Shown piece after piece: positions 44,653 to 56,361 of a DNA stretch of 64,000 nucleotides (within the stretch, counting starts at the first letter, position 1; each line of letters begins with the position of its first letter). A program made the position numbers and the translations under genes. The DNA lies in NCBI GenBank assembly GCA_025201345.1, contig JAIXMG010000006.1, positions 1,269,477-1,333,476 of the forward strand, read 5' to 3'. The stretch comes from Thamnidium elegans. Its lineage: Eukaryota; Mucoromycota; Mucoromycetes; Mucorales; Mucoraceae. The notes beneath the pieces were generated by a model that was not told the origin of the DNA, made no database searches, and saw nothing but the letters and a program-made list of their open reading frames with translations.

Positions 44653-45456
44653 TTTTTGGTACGACTTCAAAATAAATTTGGCACGAACTGAAAAATAGAA
44701 GTTGGGATTAAATGACATAAGTTTTTAGACGTTTTCCTTTTTTTTTTTGGTACCAGATCTTTTAGAAAGTAACATGGACTACATTAACTTTATACCTCTA
44801 AACGACTATTATATTATAGACGATGAGTCTGAAGAACAGATGGAAGATGTAGCCTATCAATACGACGACATCGAAAAGATAATTGACTTCGATTCAGTTA
44901 CCAAAATCCCCAAAGCGGGCTCAACCATGGAGATCGACTCACAGAAAACTTGAAAACTGTATCTATTGTCGACGGTATCAAAAAGTACAGAAAGTACATA
45001 TCCGAGCAAGTGCGTATGTTCATACAAATAATGCAAAACGAAAGCATTTATGTACCTAAAGCGGCAGTACGTTGTAATATTCCACGACAAAATGCTTACA
45101 TTTGTTGTTGATGTTATCAATAAGAGAGGGTATAAATCTTTGCTCATGCCTCACTTACCCTCCTTTTTTTGAACCCGATCGAGGAATGCTGGTCAAAAAT
45201 AAAGAACAATATCAAGAGAGACTCACTTGATAAAGCAGATACTTTGACATCTCGCTTTCCTGCAGCTTGCAGACCAGTTACTGTTCAGGATTGCCAAGGT
45301 TGGATTAGACATTCTGAGACCTTCTGGGATAGGTGCATTAATAAAGAACTAGGCTTAAGGTAAATGTTACCACTATATGTTATCTTTTCTTACGTATTTC
45401 ATCCAAAATAAAAATTCACTTTGTACCAAAAGTTTATTCCAAATCGTGCCAAAAAA
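44653..45456 (+). mobile_element. Internally deleted Tc1/mariner-like element with about 38-bp TIRs
   Basis: Left end (from 44653) reads TTTTTTGGTACGACTTC, then AATAAA and TTTGGCACGAA. The right end (to 45456), on the minus strand, reads TTTTTTGGCACGATTTGG, AATAAA, TTTTGGTACAAA. They are the same order with a few changes and a 2-nt gap. Inside lie transposase pieces. The 0.8-kb length is too short for a complete element. Confidence 0.72.
44757..45363 (+). pseudogene. Tc1/mariner-like transposase remnant, catalytic core deleted
   Basis: The N-terminal part is an acidic leader (MDYINFIPLNDYYIIDDESE) followed, in another frame, by YISEQVRMFIQIMQNESIYV and PKAAVRCNIPRQNAY, a helix-turn-helix. 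Almost directly after it come RGYKSLLMPHLPSF and NPIEECWSKIKNNIKRD, then WIRHSETFWDRCINKELGLR, the C-terminal DDE signature region with the last acidic residue (NPIEEC-W). The intervening D...D core is missing, and at least two frame changes and a T-run at 45161-45169 break the reading frame. It is non-functional. Confidence 0.75.
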
Positions 45457-45581
45457 AATAAAGTGTGCCAAATTTATTTGTTTTTTGATGCCCGATAATT
45501 TGAAAAAAGACGTCACAATCGTCATGATGATTTTTTTCGTTATTTTTCAAACAAATTTTTTTCTAGTTTGTCATAGTTTGA

Positions 45582-47123
<1,542 letters not shown>

Positions 47124-47247
47124 ACAAAGAATTCCCTTCATAATATATATATAAAAAAAAAAAAAAAAAAAATTTCCAAAAACCATATTGTATAAAATTG
47201 TAAGCATTTAATAAAAAATAAAATCTATATCTATATACAAGTTTATT

Positions 47248-48160
47248 TTAAAATTTAACAACCTTCTTCTTTGTTGCTGTTACAGCAGCAGCAGGAAGAG
47301 ATTTCTTCATAGCTTCTAATTTCTTTTCTTGTTTCTTTTCTTCAGCAATCTTTTGCTTTTCTTCCGCAAAGATATGATAATCATCATCATCAGCACCTTG
47401 ATCCAAGTTAATCATACCAACAGCAGTAGTACCAGCTTCTTCTTTGGTAATAGGGCAATCTTTAGCATAATGATCTACTTGTTGACAGATAACACAACTT
47501 CCTCCATTAGGGTATAATCCTCTTTCGTTCTTGGGGCACTGGCCAGATAAATGTCCATCTTGGTTACAAACGTAACATTTTGCATAAGGAAGTTCTCTAC
47601 CCTTTCTTGGTCTCTTACATTCTTTTAAGCTGTGTTCTGTAGTACCACAGTTGTAACAAATGTTGGCATGTTCCTTGTTTTGTGGGCAACGACTAACAGT
47701 GTGACCTGGTTTTCTACATGCAAAACAGACATCGCCTGTTCTTCTCTTATTATCTCCACCTATTAAATACTACTTTTAGTTTATTTCCATCTTTTTTTTT
47801 TTTTTTTTTTTTGACAAGTAAAAACTTACCAAAATCATCTTCTCTACCACGCTTGAATCCAGCGCCTCCTCCACGACCACCTCTGAAGCCACCACGGTCT
47901 CCACCACCGCCTCTACCGCCTCTGAAGCCTCCGCGATCTCCGCCTCTGAAGCCACCACGATCGCCTCCTCTGAAACCACCACGATCGCCCCCTCTGAAAC
48001 CATCACGATCGCCTCCTCTGAAACCATCACGATCGCCTCCTCTAAATCCTCCACGATCGTTACCACCTTCTTGTTTACGGGGTAATAAAGGGGTGACGTT
48101 GAAACCTCCGTCAGACTTTTCAAAAGTCTTTTTACCGCCCATCTTGGTGTATCTTGTCAT
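47248..48160 (-). CDS. ZCCHC9-like CCHC zinc-knuckle protein with RGG/RDGF repeats
   Basis: Two exons (48160-47830, 47759-47248) give 280 residues. It begins MTRYTKMG and ends TKKVVKF, as ZCCHC9 does at both ends (MTRW...KVVNF). Four CCHC knuckles: CFACRKPGHTVSRC, CYNCGTTEHSLKEC, CYVCNQDGHLSGQC and CVICQQVDHYAKDC, with ERGLYPNGG between the last two, a ZCCHC9 hallmark. The N-terminal third instead carries about seven (D)RGGFRGGD(R/D) repeats. RGG boxes bind RNA and are targets of arginine methylation. In other organisms ZCCHC9 is nucleolar and linked to rRNA processing; the role here is an inference. Confidence 0.85.
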
Positions 48161-49769
48161 TGTATAAAATAAATCTCGAGATAATAAGTATATATAAAAA
48201 AAAGAAAAAAGAAAGAAAAAAAAAAGAGTTTTATGCACACAAGTGGCTTAGATGTTCCTTTTTAGGTTGTCTGTGATCCCTCAGAGTTTTGGGTTTTATG
48301 CAGTAGTAGTACTTTAGGAAAAGAGGTAGTCTAGGAAGGTATGTTGAAAGTATGTCTTATCTCGTGTCGTATATTCCTTATCTTAGTAAATCAAAAAGCC
48401 CATGAAAAGATAAAATAAATTATTTGGTAATTTTTCTTTTTTACAAACCTATTAATGTGTTAGATGATGTACTAAAAATTGGAAACGTAGGGATTTGAAA
48501 AAATGGGATTGGATGAGAGAAAAAAAAAAGCGATAAGGTTAACTAGTAAAGCAGTATAATGATTATTAGGCCTTACTCGATGACCGATAAGGTATGCGGA
48601 ATAGCTATACTATTCTAATCAAATAGTAATTGTCACTTTTTACAAACGAAAAAAATTACTCATTTGATATAGCATCTTTGAATTAAGAAACTTGATAGTA
48701 AAATTTTAAATATAAGTTACTGAAATATACAACTAATGAGTGTTTAGTTCTATTTATATTTAATATTTGGTATGGTCATTATTGGTTTTTTTTTTTTTTA
48801 CAACCATACATCTTTCGGGCATACTGCAAGAAAAGACATTTATCAGCAAGAAAACATTTACCAAGGACTAGACCTTAGTTGAAGTATACCATTACACAAC
48901 CCAAACTTCGGCAGCGGAAGAATAACAGTAGAAAGTAACTATTTAATATGGAATTACCACAAAGAAGACATTCAAACATAAACGACCATCAATATAAAAA
49001 GAAAACTCATCAATGTATTAGTATACAGCCCATCAATTAAAGCATAATACGTTATATATTCTGACCGTGTACAATACTGTTTTATTTATATGACTGAAAG
49101 AGGAGGCCTGGTTTGTAACGGAAAAGTAGATATAAAAAAAAGCTTTGAAGATGAATATTTTTAATCGAGTAAAAAATGGGTGAACTTAACTAAGAATATA
49201 TGCTTTAACTTAAGTTGACATGAACTAATTATTATAGTAAAGAGAAGGAAGACTACTAAATAAGATCATAATAGAATAAAGTGATATTTAGCTACTTGAA
49301 AGAGATTAGTTGTAATGTTGACTTCTTGTCAATATTTATAAGGGTGGGCCACTATTTGTAATCGAATAAAAAGCTATTTTTGAAAAGGTGCATTATGGAT
49401 AGTTATTATGAATAACGATTGGTTAAATACATAACTTCCCTTTTTTTTGGATGGATTAAGTTATCGATCATATCACACTACAAATGTCACGTTTGTATAT
49501 ATTTATTTATAATGGTGAAACAAGAAACTTTTAGTTAGTGATCAATAAAGCTTAACTTCTCTTTTTAACACTAGAATTTATGACGTTCACGGATGTATCG
49601 CTCGTATATCGATATAATGATTTCATATGGAGTTTATTTAAATTGTTGATCTTTTTCTATTTTTTTAAAATACTACTCTTAAAGCATTGTATTACGATAA
49701 AATCTGTACTTAGATATCAAGTGAGTAGTTAAACATAGTTTTTCCCACTTTATTTGTTTATTAGAACTA
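48161..49769. other. Gene-poor AT-rich interval
   Basis: About 1.6 kb downstream of the ZCCHC9-like start without an ORF, RNA gene or transposon end that I can support. It is A/T-rich with many short direct repeats of the TTATTTAT type. Confidence 0.5.
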
Positions 49770-50120
49770 GATACTAGAACTCACTTGTTGGTTATTATTT
49801 AGCTAAGTAGTAAATAACCATGCACCTTAATAGCCAGTTGTTATGACTTACACACGAACATTTTCTTCGTTATCCTTTTTTTTTTACTTGTACCACTTGT
49901 TACTTTTTCGTCTATTACCATATAAATGGTGGATACATACCGTAAATACTACCCATCAACATATAATATGAAGATAGGCAACATTTATTTTTTTATCAGT
50001 TTAAAAAACTTCGTCTGAACTTGTAAATTTTGCATGATTTGTTTACTCTGTCCTAAAAAAACATGTATTCTTTTCATATCTCTTAATAGCTTTTCTCGAT
50101 AAAAAGTGTACTTACGTCTC
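49770..50120 (-). repeat. Dispersed repeat, copy B (inverted relative to 4044-4400)
   Basis: Its reverse complement starts GAGACGTAAG and runs colinearly with 4044-4400 to GTGAGTTCTAGTATC. The best-kept block lies at its right-hand end in this window (50041-50120). In one frame this copy is open for about 45 codons (FYREKLLRDMKRIHVFLGQS), with a similar frame in copy A. Confidence 0.7.
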
Positions 50121-50272
50121 CAGTCACAGCTTAAAAATTACTAGTAAAAAGTACCAAAAGAAAGAAGTATTACTTCCATAAAAAAAAACCATATAAAAAC
50201 ACCCTCTATCTGAAACATAAACAGTGGACTGAGATTCCGTTTCCTCTTTTTTTATTAAAGGGATGAAATTAG

Positions 50273-50307
<35 letters not shown>

Positions 50308-51510
50308 CAAACACACATTTACTGTTATAAAATAAAGACTGGCTCATCAAAAGTCATTTTCTGAAGTATGTGTTGATGTGGTTTTATAACCAATGTGACG
50401 GATACAACAGGTGTAGAAATAGACCAGTTCTTGTAAAGTATATCATCACTTTATTTTAAGGGAATAATGATATAATGATATCCTTTTAGCTTGTATATTT
50501 TGCCTATGTTCAAAAATATTATATATGCGCATTTTAAGAGAATTTTATGTTTAAAAGAAAAGGGACGGTATAGTTTAGATAGATAAAGTAGCTTATTTTA
50601 TTTTAAAAAATCATTATGTAAAATGGGATAGACGTTAGCCGTTCTCTTCTTTTTTTTTTAAATAAAAGAAAAAAAGAAAAAGAAGAGACCATTTTCTAAG
50701 CATAGCCAACGTGGAGGCCTCTATCCTTGTATGCTCTTCGCTTTTAATTCACTAACGGAAAAAGCCACCAGCAGGTCCCCCTAGTCAGAGAATTGCCAGA
50801 AGAAGAAAAAACGCGATTTCCTTTGATTTCGCCTACGACAAAGGAAGTGGGGGGAAAAAGCCGTAACCTGAACTAGATCAGGGTTTGGGTTTCCTATAGA
50901 AAAAAAGGAAAAAAAAAAAGAAGTGAGTTCCGTCCAAAGAATCTTGAGAATAGAAAAGAAGAAGAAGAAGAAGAAGAAGAAGAAAAGGCAGTAAGCAAGA
51001 CCAGATAACAGCACAAAGATGAGAAAGACCTTACCAAAAATCGTATCCTATCGATGCTCCAAATAATCCTAAGAAAAGAAAAAATCAGTAAAATACGTTG
51101 ACAGTAAGAATATAAAAAATAGAACCTACTAAAATCGCATCGTATCATATAATCAATGATCGTTCCTGTTGAAAGGTCTTCTCATTGAAAATCGCTCCTG
51201 TTGAAAATCGCTCATGTTGAAAGGTCTTCTTGCTGTAAGTTAAAGAAAAAAAAAGTGATGGTGGCGTCTTATATTAGGATAGTATTGCACCAAGACGAGC
51301 CAGAGTGATAATATTTAAGCGATGGAGGTTGTGGAAGCGTCGTAGCGCTTACACCAGCGGTATCGCAGGGGAAAAAAATTAGCGATAGAATTTCAATTTC
51401 CTTCTTTTCAATTACAGCTTTTGCGGTTAGGGAAGCGACAACACTTTATATCTAGCGACACCGCTTAAATTTATTGCTGTCGTTAGCAATGCTAATTTTA
51501 GCCTTACCAG
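50121..51510. other. Gene-poor interval with a short tandem repeat
   Basis: It contains A-runs (50280-50306), a (GAA)n stretch (50958-50984) and a 4 x 16-bp tandem repeat (51167-51230). The minus-strand ORFs at 50781-51148 are low complexity. Several TAGCG(A/C) words cluster at 51330-51480, but I cannot assign them a role. Confidence 0.45.
51167..51230. repeat. Tandem repeat, four 16-bp units
   Basis: Units read TGTTGAAAGGTCTTCT, CATTGAAAATCGCTCC, TGTTGAAAATCGCTCA, TGTTGAAAGGTCTTCT: an A-B-B-A pattern with a partial fifth unit before it. Confidence 0.8.
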
Positions 51511-51900
51511 TTATTGGCAGCGATAAACGTAGCGATGTGAGCGCTCTGGCTCGCCTTCGTGAATACCAAATATTATAAGTTTCAAATTGTCAGTAATAAA
51601 GGAGGGTTGAGCATAAACAGTACCAGTCTCGCGAGTTAATGTTTTGTAACGAATGAGAAAACTCTCAGATGTCGCGTATTGTGGTTCAACCAGATTCATA
51701 TTACCGCCGTCTTCTATAACAAAATTTGAGAGGACGCAATCGTCCTTGATTCTAATTAACTCGTAAGCTAGAACATATCCATCACATGAGAAATCGTACA
51801 AATACTCAATCTTCTTTTTTATTGTGAGACCCGTATAATATGACTCTACTTCCAGTGTGAATGTTTTGATACGGGGTACTTGGTTTATTTCAATTTGCAT
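51511..51900 (-). CDS. Ubiquitin-like domain ORF with C-terminal extension
   Basis: An intact 129-codon ORF. Residues 1-73 follow the ubiquitin pattern: MQI start, KTFTLEVES for the second strand, IKKKIE for the helix, then a LAYELIRIKDD-C-VLSNFVIED segment aligning with the part of ubiquitin around LED-G-R-TLSDYNIQ, and MNLV at the last strand. It lacks the RGG end and instead continues for 55 residues (EPQYATSESFLIRYK...). Identity beyond the framework residues is low. It may be a divergent ubiquitin-like fold or a chance match; there are no introns, and the neighbours give no hint. Confidence 0.5.
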   Translation of the reverse strand: MQIEINQVPRIKTFTLEVESYYTGLTIKKKIEYLYDFSCDGYVLAYELIRIKDDCVLSNFVIEDGGNMNLVEPQYATSESFLIRYKTLTRETGTVYAQPSFITDNLKLIIFGIHEGEPERSHRYVYRCQ

Positions 51901-52416
51901 ATTTAAAATATCATTACAGAAAGAAAAAAGGTGTTGCTACAAGACACTAAGTTATTTAAATAAGAAGTCGGATAATCAAAAGTGATCAATCACCTAAAAA
52001 AAAACGATTGATCACTTACTATGAGAAGATGTAATGTATCTAATAGATTATTTTCGAGATAACATATAGCAAGTTTCGGAGAATGAGGTAAGAAATAAAA
52101 TACAAGTGTTTTATTCGCAGTAACTAATAGAAAATAGATTCCCTACTTATTCAAAAAATTAATTTAACAAAATCTCTACCGCAAAAATGGAGAATAATAT
52201 TGAGTACATAAGAACCCTTTTAAAAGAATCCTAGTTATACTATTTTTTTCAACACTTCAACTAGACCATCTTTTGTTAAAGTTCTAAACGTTTCTCCGTC
52301 ACCTACAGCTAATTGAAAATGTTGATTTTATTAAAAAGAAAGCCATAATGTCGCTTGTAAGCTCGAATTATCATGCCGCATATCTAGAAAAGAAGAACAT
52401 GGGGACTGATTTCATG

Positions 52417-52454
<38 letters not shown>

Positions 52455-53364
52455 TGGAATTCAAAGAGATCATTGATAACGATCATAGAGACCACCCCTA
52501 CTATCATAAAATGAATACCAGACTTCAAGACTGTGAAAAACCTCAATCAAATATGAAAAGTCATATCTTTTAAACTACTTTGAGATTTGGTTGCTAATCA
52601 TATTTCTGGTTTGTCGTTGGATTCTCACAAAAATTACTTCTTTCGGCCGATAAAGGAAGAAAAAAACATTGCAATCCGTTGTATAGAATTGACAGTAACA
52701 AAATCTGATATGGTATAATAGCTGCCTTTTTTTTACATACTTATACTTTTTTTTATGGTTTACGCCTTTTTATTCCTTTTTTATCTTTTATACACACCCT
52801 TTACTCTATACCATAGAGAATTCTTCCAGATTATTTTTTATTAAAATGTTTTAAAGTGACTTATCAGCTTATAGGTGTAAGTTGCCTAGTAACTTGCGCT
52901 GTAAATCTTTATGGTTCTTTCTTTTAGAGAAACGTTCTCAAATTCAAGAAAAAATTAATGCTTTATGTTAAATAAATTTGAAAAACACACCTTGAGTATA
53001 TAAAAATTTGAAGTCAAAAACTTTTAATTTACAAATAGTATTAATATTTAAATTTATAATAACAAGAATAATTGTTCCTCATTTACAACCTTTATTTTTT
53101 ATCTTTTTCTTTAAAACTCTCCTCCCCCTCCCCCAATAATCTTTTACCCATCTTGCCATTTTTCAATATATAAAGAAATACTATACTTATCAATCACTTT
53201 ACACATTCGCACTAAACATTTCATCTAATTGGTCTCTATCCAATTTTCCTCCATTTTCATTGGTTGCATCACCTGATATGCATGTGCATATCACGTGCAT
53301 ATCACGTTTTACTCTTTCCTTCCATTTTAAATCTCTTTATAATCTTTTTCTTTTGAAGATGTAT
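51901..53364. other. Gene-poor AT-rich interval left of the retrotransposon
   Basis: About 1.46 kb without a supported gene. It has a T-run of about 30 nt (52421-52453) and, at 53165-53310, a promoter-like cluster: a TATATAAAG, two CCAAT-type boxes (ATTGG at 53229 and 53260) and palindromic GTGCATATCAC repeats. No ORF begins downstream on the plus strand; the retrotransposon starts at 53365. Confidence 0.45.
53276..53306. repeat. Palindrome and tandem 11-mer with CACGTG
   Basis: TGATATGCA-TG-TGCATATCA is a perfect palindrome with 9-nt arms, followed by a second GTGCATATCAC copy. It creates one CACGTG E-box. It may be a regulatory site cluster of a lost or unseen gene. Confidence 0.55.
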
Positions 53365-53874
53365 TGTAAGTTTTGTAATAGTATTTATAGTAATTTAAGT
53401 GTAATTGATTCAACTCTCAGTGGTTAATCAATTAAGTAAGTAGTTATGTCAAATAGAAGATAATGTTTTATTAATCATTCAAGAGGGGTATTTATAGTTA
53501 AGTGGGATAATGGTATTAGTAATAAAGAATATATAAATAGTAAAGTAATATGATAATCATAAGTAGCATGATTATCATAATGAGTATTTGTAATGTGTGC
53601 ATCTGTTAAATATTCGGGAAAGAGGAATTAGGAATAACATTGAATACTTGAAGAGGTGACATTTATTCGTTACTGTTTAGCCTTTTTCCTTTTTAGATTA
53701 TTCTTGATAGATGGTACAAACTTCCTTTTTTGGACCTTAGTCTTCTTAAGCCTAAGCTCGATTTCAACCGGGATATCCATGAGGTCTTCATCTTGATCCG
53801 GACAAACCGGACTGTTGCGGTCCGGACTATTAACTTCCGGGGCATCCAACCCATCTGCCTTTTTCAGATTGACA
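53365..53874 (-). repeat. 3' LTR of retrotransposon 1
   Basis: 510 bp, TG...CA ends. It contains the last 68 codons and the stop of the polyprotein ORF. On the element strand it is preceded by the PPT GAAAGGGGGTAA. Confidence 0.95.
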
Positions 53875-56321
53875 TTACCCCCTTTCAAGCCTTGTGTTCG
53901 ACCCTGAACACTCACAGTAGCGACGGGACTAGTTGGGCGGAAAAAAAAATCTTGATCACCGGGCGGGGACACGGAAGTAGACATTTCAACGTCCTCGGAT
54001 AAGGATAACTCGGGAAGTAAAGGGGATACGATAATAGGGTTATTACTAATAGACTTATCAAGAGGTTCTTTAAATGGATGGTCTATTACTTGGTTATCAT
54101 TAACGGTGTCAACAGGTTGCATAACAAGGTCTTCTTCAATACTAGGATTATCATTTAGTGTGACATCAACAAGGTCAGAGTGCACAGTATCATCAATTTT
54201 TTCGGATAGTGAAGGTAGTACAGGATCGACATAATCACCACATAAAGGAACAGGGACATTCTTCATAGCTTCATTATACTCTCGACGGGCCGCTGTAGGG
54301 TCATACCAGGGTTTAGAAGGGCGTTCACCATGAGCAGGACGAAGTCTATCGACGTGAACAAGTGACTTCAAAGGTTCACCAGCTAAAGTTTGTAACTTGT
54401 AAGTACCATAATCAGGGAAAACTTCAACAACAATAAAAGGACCCTTAAACTGAGGTTCAAGACCATAACGACCTTCATGCGTTAGCATAACCATATCACC
54501 TAGTTCAAATGTAAGCTTCTTGATAGTTGCATCCCAACGTATTTTATCTTTTTCGGCCATTGCCTTTAGCCTAAATTCGGCTGCCGCACGATGTTGACCT
54601 AACTTAGTTAATTCACGAGAAGTAATATCCGCAATAGTACGAGGGTCTTCAAACGTAGCCGCATCAATATAAGGATGTAAAGTATCACCTGGTAATTTGG
54701 GTTCACGACCATAAGTAAGGTAAAACGGACTAAAACCTGTAGTAGAATGAATACGAACGCGACAAGCCCAAAGAGCAGCATGGACAAAATCGTCCCAACG
54801 ATGAAGAGCACCATTTGTATACTTGCGAAGCATTTGTTTTATGACACCATTGAAGCGTTCTGCTTTTGAATTCGTTCTTGGATGGTACGCTGACGTAAGC
54901 TTAAATTTTGAACCAATACGTTTAACATATTCTTGAACTAAAGCACTAGTGAAGTTGGCACCTCGATCAGTTACAATTTCAGACATAACACCAAAATTCA
55001 TAACGATTTCTTCATAAATAAAATCAGCAACTACTTCTTTTGAGGCGCTAGGAACCGCTCTGGCAACACACCAATTCGTAGCATAATCTACACCAATTAG
55101 TAACCAGCGATTACCTTTTAGGGTCATAGGTAAATCAAGGAAATCTAAATGCCATCTATCAAAGGCTGTAGGAACTTTTAAAGGGTGCATTTCATCTCTG
55201 TGAGCATTTCCGCGACGACTATTAATTTGACATTGAGGACAAGTGTTCAACCACTGTTGAATATCTAACCTAAGAGACGGCCACCAAAATCGAGAAAGTA
55301 ATATATTTAACATTGTCTTGTAACCAGCATGACCAAAAGATTCATGATATTGACTAACAGTTTCAGCTCGTTTTGCAAAAGGTAAAAAAGGAACATTTTT
55401 TACACCAGAGTTAGCATCTATAGCAACCTTGCGATAAACTTGATTAGCAGTAACATGAAAGTGTTTTTCTTCTCTATTTAAAATCGATTTTATTTCAGCT
55501 GATTTTACCTTAATTCTATTTTCTGGAATTAATAAGAGAGGCCAATCGCTGCGTAATGTAGCAGGTAAGTGATTCCAAGTTGCATACAGATATTCAGGCT
55601 CCATTGGTTTAACATCGGGATTTGGCTTAGCTGCATTAAAGTCCATTCTTGATAAGATATCAGGTATTATGTTTTCTTTGCCAGGTTTATAACAAATATT
55701 TGGTGCATATAATTCTAATTCATTAATCCACCTTATTAATCTACTTGGCGGGTTTTCTTTTGATCTAAAATACTCCAAAGGAAGGTGGTCAGAGAATACA
55801 GTATAACCTTTAGGACATCCATCAACATAACACCGCCAGGTACGTAGTGCATGTAGAATCCCAAGCAATTCTCTCTCTTGTGCAGGCAATTTAGTCTCTG
55901 AGTCAGCATATTTTTTTGATTCAAAGCAAAGTGGGTGCCATGGTAGTGTAGGGTCATCGTCAGGTTGTAGGAGGACCGCCCCGCAGCCTCGATCAGAAGC
56001 ATCAACTTCAATTCTAAAAGGCTTATCCATACGAACTACTTGAAGTACAGGACTTGATGATAACAATTTCTTTAATCTATCAAAACTATTTTGGCAGTCA
56101 CTGGTCCAAACAATTGGTCTCGTTTTTATACCTGTCCCCCTTGTTAAATCTGTTAAAGGCGCAGCTATCGACGCAAAGTTTTTTATAAACCTTTTATAAA
56201 ATTGAGCAAACCCAATAAATTGGCGAACTTCTTGTACATTCCTCATTTGTGGCCAATGTTGAACAACTTTCACCTTTTCAGGACTTGGAGAGATACCATG
56301 AGCAGTTATTTTGAAACCCAC
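53670..56321 (-). CDS. Pol C-terminal part of retrotransposon 1: RNase H, integrase, C-terminal extension
   Basis: An intact 883-codon frame. It starts inside the RT connection (MGFKITAHGISPSPEKVKVV) and carries the RNase H region (RIEVDASDRGCGAVLLQ, FSDHLPLEYF), the integrase zinc finger (H...H, CPQCQINSR) and the DDE core with WHLDFLDLP, VTDRGANFTS and NSKAERFNG. A C-terminal GPFIVVEVFPDYGTYKLQTL module resembles the GPY/F domain, followed by an acidic, Ser-rich extension and a basic end (KKTKVQKRKFVPSIKNNLKR). The upstream part of pol lies in another frame (a one-base extension at an A-run near 56380). Confidence 0.9.
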   Translation of the reverse strand: MGFKITAHGISPSPEKVKVVQHWPQMRNVQEVRQFIGFAQFYKRFIKNFASIAAPLTDLTRGTGIKTRPIVWTSDCQNSFDRLKKLLSSSPVLQVVRMDKPFRIEVDASDRGCGAVLLQPDDDPTLPWHPLCFESKKYADSETKLPAQERELLGILHALRTWRCYVDGCPKGYTVFSDHLPLEYFRSKENPPSRLIRWINELELYAPNICYKPGKENIIPDILSRMDFNAAKPNPDVKPMEPEYLYATWNHLPATLRSDWPLLLIPENRIKVKSAEIKSILNREEKHFHVTANQVYRKVAIDANSGVKNVPFLPFAKRAETVSQYHESFGHAGYKTMLNILLSRFWWPSLRLDIQQWLNTCPQCQINSRRGNAHRDEMHPLKVPTAFDRWHLDFLDLPMTLKGNRWLLIGVDYATNWCVARAVPSASKEVVADFIYEEIVMNFGVMSEIVTDRGANFTSALVQEYVKRIGSKFKLTSAYHPRTNSKAERFNGVIKQMLRKYTNGALHRWDDFVHAALWACRVRIHSTTGFSPFYLTYGREPKLPGDTLHPYIDAATFEDPRTIADITSRELTKLGQHRAAAEFRLKAMAEKDKIRWDATIKKLTFELGDMVMLTHEGRYGLEPQFKGPFIVVEVFPDYGTYKLQTLAGEPLKSLVHVDRLRPAHGERPSKPWYDPTAARREYNEAMKNVPVPLCGDYVDPVLPSLSEKIDDTVHSDLVDVTLNDNPSIEEDLVMQPVDTVNDNQVIDHPFKEPLDKSISNNPIIVSPLLPELSLSEDVEMSTSVSPPGDQDFFFRPTSPVATVSVQGRTQGLKGGNVNLKKADGLDAPEVNSPDRNSPVCPDQDEDLMDIPVEIELRLKKTKVQKRKFVPSIKNNLKRKKAKQ

Positions 56322-56361
56322 AAAAGTTAATTCACTCTTGCTAAATTCGCACTTCTTTAAG

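Noticed and set aside
47718..48167. Pro-rich plus-strand ORF (KPPRSPPLKPPRSPP)
   Set aside because: Antisense of the RGG repeats of the ZCCHC9-like gene.
51167..51230. CRISPR-like array
   Set aside because: Units are adjacent without spacers, and the organism is a eukaryote.
53730..54002. Plus-strand ORF in the retrotransposon end
   Set aside because: Antisense to pol; the same sequence appears in the 5' LTR copy.
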